The translations under genes and the position numbers were made by a program. A model generated the notes under the pieces. The model did not search any database, was not told where the DNA came from, and worked only from the letters and a program-made list of their open reading frames with translations. This document shows positions 53,699 to 64,000 of a stretch of 64,000 nt of DNA, in pieces. The stretch spans positions 264,835,958 through 264,899,957 of the forward strand of contig NC_080540.1 of assembly GCF_028640845.1 (NCBI RefSeq), read 5' to 3'. Within the stretch, counting starts at the first letter, position 1, and each line of letters begins with the position of its first letter. This stretch comes from Ahaetulla prasina (Eukaryota; Chordata; Lepidosauria; Squamata; Colubridae).

Positions 53699-55151
53699 CC
53701 TTAAATATGTAATTCCAGCAAATAGTGTTCATCTGGTTTTCAAAGGTTATTAAGAATAAAAGAGGGTCAGGCAACATGAAACTACATTTACAATTTATCA
53801 ATGTTTTTCCAATTTTGCAATTTTAAAATCTGTGGACTTCAGCTCCCAGAATTCCCCTGCCATAATGAGCAAAGGCTGAAACAAATTTTACATTTGATTA
53901 AGGAACACTCATTCCTTCTTTTTACTTATCTTTTTCTAGAATTCTTCATTTGATCAATATCCCTTCATCGCTCAATTTGGAATTATTTGAATCATTTAGT
54001 CCACTACTTCTATAGTCCTGCCTGTATCATCTATCCTCCAATACTAACAATCAATTAATGCAATTATAGCATGTTCCTAGAAAACGAATATTTTATTCAC
54101 TTTAATATTAAAAGAAACAGTTCTATGTTCAACATCTGTTCCACCATTTATGTGGAATAGAAAATCTGTTTTCTTGGAAATATTCTTAAATTAGTTATGG
54201 TGTTTTCAGTTTCCAGGAGACCATATTGTTCATTTCCTGCTGCTAACAGTTTTGATATCAGTTGCCATGTACAGATAACTCAAAATGTTAAAGTACATGA
54301 TCATAAACAGAAGAGAACGCACAATTTATATTGTGAATTAACAATAACTGTTAAACTTAACTTTACAATAAAATTTACAGTCAGGCAAAAAAAAAATCTG
54401 GGTTATTTGTTATTCTTATATTGTGCTGAATTAATGAGCTAAGTTAGTTATAAATGTAAATCTCATTGATTTTAACAATTGCAAATAAAGAAATTAGGAT
54501 CTATCCCTCTCTGAAGCTTGACATTTAAAACAGATTTTCAAACATCTTAGCTGTCAAACTATATAGAAGGATATTTGATAATCTATTTTAGAATGAAACC
54601 CATTTATTTTATATAAATGTCATCTAAATCAGCCCCAGAAATCAGAGTTGCACTCACTTTTCTAAAATAAACCCCATAAATAAAACCCAAGTTCCAGTTG
54701 CCATGAATCTATACTTTCTCCATGAATATTCTGACCAATATCATCTACTTCTAGTTCAATAAATAAACATTATACATAATGACATTTTCCACAGATTTCA
54801 TCTAGGTTGATCCCCAAGTAAAATGGACAACTTCTGATTCAGCTGCAACCAAAGTGGTCTTTTTTCCATCATGCTGATTAGGATCCTGAAGTAAATCTGG
54901 CCAGGAAGCTTACTTAGTATTTAATGTATTTAGCTAGATGGATGACTCTGACAATCATAATTTTATAGTGCTTTTAGGCAAGTTACAAATAACATGTGCA
55001 CTGCATTCTTACTTTTCCACTCCAGGAAAGCAATTGCTCATCATTTTTATAGTGGGAAGATCTTACTGGAAATGGTAATCTTTTAATAGCTTTATATATA
55101 TATCTATATATATATAACAAATATGATAAATAATAAATAAATATATATTTG
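53699..55151. other. AT-rich DNA with a small repeat fragment
   Basis: GGACTTCAGCTCCCAGAATT at 53834-53853 is a motif common in sauropsid hAT-like repeats. A (TATA)-rich tract lies near 55094-55150. Nothing else recognised. Confidence 0.5.
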
Positions 55152-55645
55152 TAGGTCTTTGGTTGTTTGGGTTTTCTCCCGAGTAAAATTGGAAGTGTCT
55201 TGGCGACGTTTCGACGAAGTCTCATTCGTCATCTTCAGGCTTCAGCTTCGTGCTTCTGGGAGCAATGTGTGATCGCAGCTGTTTCTTCCTTTTAACTGCT
55301 AGTGGGGGTTTGAACTGATTGGGTGGGAGCTTGGCTGTGCTCTGATTGGCTGGGGGTGTGTCCTGTTTGGGTGGGGGCTTGGTTGTGCTCAGTTTAGTCT
55401 GTGTTGCAGGGGGATTTGAGCTGGTGAGCTGCATAGCTGTTGTTTGGCTTTGTGGTCATGCTACATCTTCATAGTGGGTGTCAGTCTGCTGCATGTATGG
55501 ATTGGAGGGGTTTGAAATGGCTAATGTTGCAGCTGCAGTCTGGCTTCTGGTCCTGCACAAATGAGACTTCATCGAAACGTCGCCAAGACACTTCCAATTT
55601 TACACGGGAGAAAACCCGAACAACCAAAGACCTACATACAAACAC
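55152..55645. mobile_element. Penelope-type terminal repeats in inverted arrangement
   Basis: Bases 55159-55227 and 55562-55630 are inverted copies of about 69 bases with 3 mismatches, enclosing about 330 bases of GC-richer non-coding DNA. On the right strand the arms read GAGACTTCATCGAAACGTCG; the left arm, read on the minus strand, is preceded by CTGAAGATGACGAATGAGAC. The order CTGAAGA, hairpin, CGAAACGTC resembles the hammerhead-ribozyme motifs reported in Penelope terminal repeats. Confidence 0.68.
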
Positions 55646-55676
55646 CCGTGAAAACCTCAGAAAACATATATATCTT

Positions 55677-55729
55677 TATATATCTATCTATCTTTTATAC
55701 ATACATAAACATACATACACAAATATGTT

Positions 55730-55764
<35 letters not shown>
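55677..55764. repeat. (TATC)n and (AC)n microsatellites
   Basis: A short TATCTATCTATC tract near 55680 and (AC)16 at 55731-55764. Confidence 0.9.
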
Positions 55765-55765
<1 letters not shown>

Positions 55766-56019
55766 ATATGTAAGTATATATGTTTACAGAGTTAAAGCAA
55801 AATGTAGTCCTCTATGAAGGCACAACAAACAACTTTTAAATAAGAATTGCTTTTTCGTCCTTGCTCTCTGTTCATCATTAAAATTGTGGCAGTATCTATT
55901 ACAGATTTTTGTTTTAGTAAATAGTGGTTATAAGGTTTCCAGCAGATTTTAAAAAGAAAGAACAAACTGTATCACTTCATCATTTTTTCCAGCCATTTCT
56001 GGTAGAATTATTTTTTTTA
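55765..56019. other. Unique DNA, nothing recognised
   Basis: No gene or repeat recognised. Confidence 0.45.
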
Positions 56020-56520
56020 GGGAGCAGGTTGTTCCACTGCTTAATGGCTATCTCAGTCAGAAAATTCCTCCCTTATTTCTCCTTGAGCCTGTCTCCTAGG
56101 GTATTAGCTGTCCACTCTAGCTTTGTATCATCCACAGATTTTATGAACGTCCCTTCTATATTGTCCTCTAAGCCATTCATGAATATGTTGAGTTTGAAGA
56201 ATATGAACATGCACAAAGATTACAAATGTGTTGACAAGGCCAAGGATAGAACCCTGAAATATCTCATGGCATTCACCCTCCATGTGGTAACTGACCTGTT
56301 AAGGACCATGTATTAACTACAGTTACTACAGTTACTAACTGTGAATCCATATGGTAATGATTCCACCTGTCCTTCATTGATCTAATTTATAAAGAAAGCA
56401 TGTATGGTATATCTGGAGATTGGATCTATGTTTTTGTGTTCCTTGGATTTACCTGGATATTAATTTATGATATTCTGTTTCAACAACATGTCCATCAGTT
56501 TTGTCAAACTGAACAGAAGG
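56020..56520 (-). mobile_element. Old CR1/L3-type LINE remnant
   Basis: GGTTGTTCCACTGCTTAATGG and GAAAATTCCTCCCTTATTTCTCC near 56026-56085 are the antisense of the CR1 C-terminal block. Further right, TTTGTATCATCCACAGATTT and a TTTGTCAAACTG end (near 56505) follow the order of the older L3-type RT sequence. It is strongly decayed, with deletions between the blocks. Confidence 0.6.
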
Positions 56521-59154
56521 GTCACTTATTTAGTGACTCCCTTTTTAATGGGAGAGTTTGATCTAAACAAGTTAGCATTATAGAAATCCAGACACTGATG
56601 TCTTACTTTTTAAAAAATGCACCATGTGTGATTAGGAATTAAAATAGAAAGGAGAAAGAGAATCAAGTGAAATAGAATGTGGCATACTGAGCTACTCTGC
56701 TGGTAGCTTGAAGGAAAAGAGGCATTTGCAAATATGACCAAATGATTTAATTTCCACTAGCAATTATTTAGGTGTATGAGATTGACGCCAGCCACAGTTT
56801 CCCTGAAGAATGTTTGAAATTAATTTTGTATTGATAATAATCACATCTCTATAAACTTTGACAACAGGAAATCATATTGGTTGGATAAAGTTGCTTGGAA
56901 GGAGATATTTTAAACTGCATACTAGTATGAATGAAAAACACTATTATTTTCACCACACTTACGGTTTCAATTCTCACTTAGCCTTAGAATTTACTAGATG
57001 CTCTGGAAGCCTGTCACCTTCAGTATGTCATTTTAAAAGAATTGTTGGGAGGATAAAATGAAAAGGACAATCCAGCCTGAGCATTTTAGAATTTTCTTTC
57101 ATTGCCTTTTTTTTTTCCACTGCCTTTCAACCTCAGTGCATCTGAAATGGCAGCAAGCATTAGCCATTTTAAAACATTATATTTAGCTGTAGGCTAAAAA
57201 AATGTCAATAATAAAAAATTATCAACTGTGATAATTTGTTTATTCAGTGGCCTCCTGCCTTGTGGTATTTTAGTGTGTGCATCTATATATCTATCTATCT
57301 TGGAAATTGAAGATAAATATATGTGTGTGTGCATTTATATGTGTGTGTGCAGAAATATTAATATTCAATTTTTGAAGGGAATAGGAGAGAAAACAAACTA
57401 GATATTTAAAATCATTTAGAACATTTAAGAAGTCAGGTTTTTGTTAATGGTGCAAAGATATGGAGATTTAATTGCAGAGGTGTGAAAATCTTTCTCAAAC
57501 AAAAGATCATCTAGCAGCCAACTTTTTATGATACTATACAAATCCCATTTGTTTATGAGATTGTGATTAGAATAACATATTTCTGAAAACTTTGTTTTAA
57601 AAGAAATAGATAATATTTTTAAGAGACTGAGATTTCATGTAGAGATATTGACTTTTTTATTTTTAAAATATGTCACGTTGTTGGCTCTTAGCAATCTCCA
57701 TTAAAAATGTATGGTGTATTTCACTAGGACTGAAATGTTCAGAAATATCCATGCAAGATCTTGCCCTAGCATTCCATTCCATCTCTACAGCTACAGTAAC
57801 TCTGAGCAACTTTTGGAGAATTTATGAGAAATTGGGTCACCCTAATTGAATACTGACCAGCTCTCTAGGGACAAAATTAAGGAAAGGAAAAATATGTTTT
57901 GTTACTTTTGTAAGAAAAGCTTTTACTCAATTAGATTATTCTTCATTTTTCTGCAGTGATGTCTATTGCTGTTTCATTACCAGGATTTCTTATGACAATT
58001 GGGGACTTCTCTAGGATTGACATGCACAGAAAGTCAATACAGAATCAATCCAATCCAAACCTGTCATTGTCTTCTCATTCCAAATGGAACTAAAACCATA
58101 GGAACAATTCCAAGATTCATCTGGAACTCAATCAGGTCCATTAGGTGTCTGGGTAGATTTATTTAATAGGTTCTCTGCATCCTCAGAGAACTAACTGGTC
58201 AATAGGGAGGAGTCTGTCCATGACAAATGGAACTGATGTAAGGTCAGCTACTCTGACTCCAAGTCATATTACCACTGCTCTGATATTATAAAAGGTTGAT
58301 GTATAACCCATACTGTAAGTCAGGCTAGAGATAATTTAGATCAGGTCATCATTGCCATAATGGCCATGAACTCTAGAGCATTAAACGATTAAGGATTAAA
58401 GATTATAGTTTGTCAGTGCTATAAGCCTAGTGAACTCTATTATCAATCTACTACAGACTCAGGTAATATAACAGTATATGGGAATTACCTTGAGAGACAG
58501 GAAAACTGTCACAGACTGGACCACTGCATATAAAAGATACTTCAACCCATAGAAGAATAGGAAACATCAGAAACATTTCAGGAGGGATTCCCCTCCCAAT
58601 TTTCTCAAGAGTAAAAGGTTGAAAGAATAACTTTCAGTCTTGCCAGCTTCTGTTAATGTAACCTTGCAATAAACGTAAGAGTTAGTATTCATGATTGTGT
58701 TTCTTGTCTGGACTACCTTGAAGGACTAACAGATAGGTAGCTCAAAAAGAAGTGTATATAGCAGGGACTACAAACTAGCTAGTGTAGCTAGTACAAAGTA
58801 GAGTTTTCTCTAATCGCTACAGTCTAATTTACCCCCACCCCAGATTCCAGTTCATAGCAAGTGCCACCCATAAAACCCAGCAGGCACATCGTCTCCCAGT
58901 AATGTTTCAATAATGTGAGCAAGATCAATTTTCTGATCCTGTATTAGTATTAGTAATAGTCAGAAACCAGGGGATTTGGAGCCCTCATTACCAAGCACTG
59001 GGTAGAGCACAGGAAGCTAAAGAACCAACACCATCTTCTCCATAAAGGACAATCAGCTCCCTCAACCAAGTAATTGAGAGTAGGGTGGGGGCAACAAAAG
59101 AAACACTTCTTCAGAATAAGTGAACAAACATACAGCCTTACAACCCCTGACTTA
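56521..59154. other. AT-rich DNA; possible LTR remnant at about 58170-58730
   Basis: The plus strand near 58527 reads GCATATAAAAGATAC (promoter-like), then GCAATAAACGT at 58663 and a GGACTAACA end at 58730, the order of an LTR R-U5 region. No partner LTR, duplication or primer site is seen. The rest shows nothing recognisable. Confidence 0.35.
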
Positions 59155-60095
59155 CAACCCCCACTAATATAGCAGAACCCCTAAGCATAATCTTTGAAAA
59201 AACTTTCACGACCAGTTCCCTACCCAAACTTTGGTCACTAGCCACGGTCATCCCTGTCTTCAAAAAAGGCGACCACAGCCTAGTTGAAAAGTACAAACCA
59301 ATCTCTCTATGATGTGTCACCTGCAAAGTAATGGAATCCATCATTAACCAATCCATTACCCTCCACCTAGAAACAAACAACTTACTCTCCAATAAACAGT
59401 TTGGTTTCAGAAAAAATTTATCATATAATTTACAACTTCTACACTGCAATTCTTGAATACAGCTCAACTGTCTGGAACCCATACCACATTTCTGACATCA
59501 ATACAATTGAACGTGTCCAGAAATATTTTACAAGAAGAGTTTTCCACTCCTCTGAATACAACAAAATACCTTATGCCACCAGACTTGAAATCCTGGGTTT
59601 AGAAAATTTAGAACTACGCCATCTTCGACATGACTTGAGTTTAACTCATAGAATCATCTATTACAATGTCCTTCCTGTCAAAGACTACTTCAGCTTCAAT
59701 TGCAACAATACATGAGCACACAACAGATTTAAGTTTAATGTTAACCGTTCCAACCTTGATTGCAGAAAATATGACTTCAGTAACAGAGTTGTTAATGCTT
59801 GGAATACACTACCTGATTCTGTGGTCTCTTCCCAAAATCCCAAAAGCTTCAACCAAAAACTGTCTACTATTGACCTCACCCCATTCCTAAGAGGTCTGTA
59901 AGGGGCATGCATAAGAGCACAAGAGTGCCTACCGTTCATGTCCTATTGTTTCCTTTCGTTATATCCAATTAATTTAGTTATTACATACTCATACTTATAT
60001 ATATAATTATATATTGTATAGTTATTTCATGCTTACGCTTATATATACTGTGTGACAAAATAAATAAATAAAAATAAATAAATAAAAATAAAACT
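59155..60095 (+). mobile_element. CR1/L2-group LINE copy lacking its RT core
   Basis: Begins in the pre-RT segment (IAEPLSIIF, SLATVIPVFKKGD), continues through KVMESIINQSITLHLE to QFGFRKNLSYNLQLL (near 59430). It then jumps to ILEYSSTVWNPYHISDINTIERVQ near 59450 and on to the C-terminus (GLENLELRHLRHDL) and the 3' UTR. About 685 bases that include the catalytic FADD are missing relative to 35410-39600. The tail is (AAATA)n at 60057-60095. Confidence 0.88.
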
Positions 60096-61099
60096 TTCCT
60101 GGGGAAAACCATACAATGCCATCCCATTTAGCATCTATCTACCTACTTCTCCCACCAAAATCTACTAACCCCAAAATCAACAGTTTGATATCTTACAGTC
60201 ACACAAATTTTCAGATAGCTGGGGGGGGGGGAAACTTCTTAGGTTTTCATGAAAAAAAAATCCTTTAAAATCTTATTCTGGAATTTCCAGGAAACCAATC
60301 ATGGGGCATAGACAGGGGGTAAAACACAAGTAGACTAATAATGCTCACTTTTACAAAAAAATATCTCTCTCTCCCTCTTCTTCTCCCTCTCTCTCTGCAC
60401 GTATGTGTGTCCAAAGGTTTCAAAGCTTATCTTTATATCACAAGAGTCTGCTAGCAATCTTGGTCTTTTCTGTTACAGTCAATTGTAAATTGTTTACAAT
60501 TGACGGTACAGTTACAAAACAATTCTTTGTTCCCAGATATCCTGTTCACACCTTGATAGTTTCCTTTTCAACAGGTACAGAAATGATTTGGCATGGTCTG
60601 GAGGAAAACAGAATGCTCACAAATACTCTGATAAATAGTAGTTCATTTCCAGATTCATAAATTTTGCATATTGGACTTCTAATGGCTTTTACACGTGAAT
60701 TTAAAACGAAGGAAGAGTACTATGCAAGCAACCTTGGGCTTCTGAAGGAAGTAACTGTAAATGTAACAAGGTAGTAACTGTTATTTTTGCTTACTGGCAC
60801 AGCAGGAGGGATTTCTGGAAAGAAGACATGTGCCTTCTTTTAAAACAAAGAACACATATATGCCTATGGAATTGCAATTAGATGCAGCAAAGTGCATGTC
60901 CCTGTGGGCAAAAAAATATATTCCCCTTCTCTTGTCCTAATGTATAATCCAGGTTAGAATCCTATCTTTGTTCTGGTTTCAACTCTTACACTCTCAGTTG
61001 CTCGGTGAAAGTAACAATTTGAGTAGATAACAGAAGATGAGGGAGGATAGGAATGTAAATCAAAATAGAGACTCTGGGAAGGAAGCTTGCCTGGGTAAT
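60096..61099. other. Unique DNA with short tracts
   Basis: G10 near 60222 and (TC)n near 60365-60397. No gene recognised. Confidence 0.45.
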
Positions 61100-61570
61100 T
61101 ATGCTTTCAGTAGTAACATGCAGAAGAGAATTCAAATCCAGTTCGATGTTCAGAAAGGCAAGTCAGGTTGTCAGTCAGTCCAAGTCAGAGTTCCATAAGC
61201 AGAATCACAGCAACAACCTGCCAGAAAAAAAGATCAGAAAGTTGTTTCTAATGGAGAAACATGGGTCAAGGCTACCCCATAAATCAGCTGCAACCAGTTG
61301 TTGTTAATTAAGAGAGATAATTCCTTGCTTAGAAGAAGGTTTATTGAGCTTATTCCTATTGTCTGAGTCCGTGCGACATCATCTGACAGCTTCAACTCTA
61401 CTGAGGATGATTGTATTTGATCAGCCTTGACTGCCTCCTGGCTTGGAGACTTCTGAGGCTGATGTTCCACTGGTTCAGGTGGAACAGCTTCTCCAGAGTC
61501 AGAGTCTGAGTCCTGGGCATGGTAATTTTGGTCTGAAAAATCAATCAGTTTTACAATCCAGCACATTTAT
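61100..61570 (-). other. Possible LTR-derived block with an acidic open frame
   Basis: Minus-strand frame 61566-61234 (110 codons) is rich in D, S, E and P (DSDSDSGEAVPPEPVEHQ). The minus strand has an AATAAACC signal near 61340 after this GC-richer part, as in reptile LTRs whose U3 keeps long open stretches. It could be an LTR remnant; no termini or duplication were found. A host exon is less likely because no splice context or domain is seen. Confidence 0.3.
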
Positions 61571-63252
61571 TTCAGCAAAAAGCTTCCTAGGTTAGATCCC
61601 ATTTCATCTGATCCATGAAATATGCAGACTGAAAAATGACAGTAAGTGCTCCAGATATGCCAACTGAGGACTTGATACTATGCTGACCAGCCATCTTTAA
61701 TAAGGAGTACAAATGCTGTTATAATTAGGAGGCCTGTATCATCTAACAATGTAGGAAACCTATTGCCATATGACTAAACGCGTGAAAAAAATTCATTTTG
61801 CAGTTTCCTTAACTCCGCTCTGCTCATATGTTGATTAATTTTATGAGTTCTAATAGGTGAACACATTTGAATTCTTCAACCTCTTAGGGCATTCTGAGAT
61901 ATAAATGGACTTTTAATGAATGTCTGGGGTTGGCCTTGAATTGACTCCAATGCATTAGGTCTCTAACCTAATATGAGGGGTTTTATACAAAATATCGCAG
62001 CCCTTCTAGTTTCCTTATATTTTTCATGTTAACTGAGAAAAGACATGAGGAGCAGATGTCTGTGTGTAACCTCCTGTCTTCAAGCAGATTGAACCTTTCA
62101 TTAGTACCATTTTCAAGCCGTTGTATTCAATGTCTCCTCTGTAATTTTCTCTGCAACATTTTATCCGAGATATAGGTGGGTGGATATTGTAATTAAATGT
62201 CTTGCTACTTGACCTCTTCTGTACCAGCTGAATGAAATGTAATTACAACGATTGGAAAATGGAATCTCCATGTTTTCTTTCAATTATTCCAGAATTATCC
62301 ATGTAACTTGTAGCTGACACTTTTATAAAGGTGATCCCTACTTTCAATTTTTATTTTGCTGATGGAAAGGGAGAAGAGTGGCCCTGTAAGAAGTGATAAA
62401 CAACTGGTTGTGCTCATGATGCTTTGATGTTTTATGAAGCTTAACAAAAATGTATACCAGTTTAAGTTTCACATTTGTGAGAAACTCTTGGGCAGCTCTT
62501 TAATGTGTCCAGTAGCACGAATGACTTTCTACCAATAGATTGTTTCCAGAAAATCTCATCCTCTCTTTTATTAGGTAACCAAGATTCAGATTTTAAGTAT
62601 TAGAAAATATTTTCTGTCACTATGTATTAAAGTCTTGGATTAAAATTGGCAAGATTGTGGTATAAATTGACTCTCAATCATGGAAGTTATTCAGTAACTT
62701 CACACCAGCAATGCAATCTATTTCATTGGTTTGTTCATTGGTTATTTATGAAGGAAGAAACCATATCACCATATCCTCATATCCTGATAATGGTAGAGCA
62801 AGCTACCATAAATAAATAGGGAGCAAACTCATCTCATTAGAATCAGTGATGTTCCTAATTGAGTAATGAAACATCTACAAGCAAATAACCAAGCTCAGAG
62901 AGCACTAAGAACTCCATATTTAATTTAGTTTAAATCTGAATTAGCCCTGCCTGGAATATTTTGCAGAAATATAAATGAAAACCAAATGTTTAGAAGTGAA
63001 GACATTTTCCCAAATACATTTTATTGACTGATAAAAATAAATGCATTTTTTCCAGAAATAATGTTATATACTGAGAAGCTTATATGAATCTTCTCACAAG
63101 TAGAAAAGTAAAGAAAAATGTCTTCATATATATTTCTGTACTAAAAATGAATTGAGGAGGTAAATGTAAGTAGATAATGCATCTTGTACAATTAAGTGGA
63201 AGACAATTATTATTATTTGTTAATTTTATTGGCTGACCATCTTATCATAGGG
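61571..63252. other. Repeat-free stretch, nothing recognised
   Basis: No recognised repeat in about 1.7 kb, unusual for this window. No coding signal. It may include conserved non-coding DNA, which cannot be judged from one sequence. Confidence 0.4.
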
Positions 63253-63451
63253 CCGTGATGGTGAACCTTTGGCATGCACGCGAGCCATCACCCCAGTTCA
63301 GCTCTGCTGCACATGCACGCATGCTTCCTGTCGGCCAGCTGGTCTTTGGATCTCTGCCACACTTGTGCAGGGGGCGGTATGCATGTGCGGGGCACACACA
63401 CACACACAATGCATTTTGGGCATTTGGTCCAGAAAAGGTTAGCCATTACTG
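63253..63451. mobile_element. Small hAT-type MITE with exact 8-bp target duplication
   Basis: Start GTGATGGTGAACCTTTGGCA, end GGTTAGCCATTACTG (inverted, imperfect). TCATAGGG at 63245-63252 is repeated exactly at 63452-63459. Contains (AC)n at 63393-63409 and CATGCACGCAT motifs. Confidence 0.9.
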
Positions 63452-63459
63452 TCATAGGG

Positions 63460-64000
63460 TAAGAGTGGCACCATAGAGTGGTTTACAATATGCCTTTTCC
63501 AACCTCATTCTACATTCCCTGAACTATTTATTGCTGTTGGGATTACCAGCATGTATTTTGCTTTTGGCTGTAAAATGATTGCTCTTGATTTTGAAGATTG
63601 TTCTGACCTGGAGGTTCAAAAGGTTACAGAAAATTTAATGGAATTCAGTTTAATAGAGAAAATACTCCTCATATTTAAAAGTAACTCTAACACCCACCTG
63701 AATAGCTAAGAAAAAGGCCAAGTAAGGAAAATAGAAAACAGATATAAGTAATCCTAAAATGTCTGTCATAAATTTCAGTGACAGGACAAAGCCACATATA
63801 CATCAATTCCCTTTGAAAAGGACTACACTTTTATTACAGATTATCTTGTTTAAATTAGAAATTAAATTCTACTTGTCTTTTACTATTTAGCATAAGCTTA
63901 CTTATTCTGATCTGTTGTTATATGGACTTTGCTAATCTTCTAAACTCTATTGTATACTCTTTTAAAGCTTTATACTAGCTTTTTCTGTTTTATTCTTCTT
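63460..64000. other. AT-rich DNA to the window end, nothing recognised
   Basis: No gene or repeat recognised. Confidence 0.5.

Overview
The window reads as vertebrate nuclear DNA from a squamate reptile, most likely a snake. The evidence is BovB-tailed tRNA SINEs of the Sauria type, a BovB (RTE) LINE fragment, CR1 and L2-like LINEs whose 3' ends run into long (ATCT)n and (CTATT)n = (AATAG)n arrays, Penelope-like elements, hAT-type MITEs and Ty3/gypsy retrotransposons. The sequence is AT-rich, with GC-rich islands only inside mobile elements. I find no host protein-coding exon, rRNA or functional tRNA. Every open reading frame I can interpret belongs to a transposable element.

Layout. 1-7 kb: unique DNA, a Sauria SINE, a CR1 3' end set between two (ATCT)n arrays, a hAT MITE. 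7.26-14.6 kb: a composite LTR element. Its outer LTR pair (about 1.3 percent apart over the alignable part) has a tRNA-type primer site. Inside sits a Sushi-like Ty3/gypsy element with its own LTR, a self-complementary primer site, a 762-codon gag-protease ORF, a -1 slippery run and a reverse transcriptase/RNase H that is internally deleted and stops before integrase. 14.8-16.1 kb: a decayed Penelope-like element. 16.4-24 kb: SINEs, hAT elements and a 2.65 kb retro-insertion with a 15-bp target duplication that joins two unrelated RNAs. 25-30 kb: L2 ends, a mariner-like element, an L1 fragment with a near-perfect hairpin, SINEs. 32-40 kb: two oppositely oriented copies of one solo LTR; one lies in a nearly full-length LINE that itself lies in an L2. 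43-47 kb: a 1.05 kb hAT element, BovB interrupted by a SINE, a mariner-like element. 48.9-53.7 kb: a hAT element interrupted by a 4.5 kb Mag-like Ty3/gypsy element with identical 178-bp LTRs but a pol frame broken many times. 55-64 kb: Penelope-type inverted terminal repeats, an old L3/CR1 remnant, an internally deleted LINE, a small hAT MITE.

How the parts relate. Autonomous families (BovB, L2, CR1-group LINE, Penelope, Sushi, Mag) coexist with parasites that use their machinery: Sauria SINEs share BovB's 3' end, and MITEs need hAT transposase. Target-site duplications read by eye date several events relative to each other: L2, then LINE, then solo LTR at 35-40 kb; hAT, then Mag-like element at 49-53 kb; BovB, then SINE at 45 kb. 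Family names come from motif recognition, not a database search, and boundaries without target duplications are approximate.
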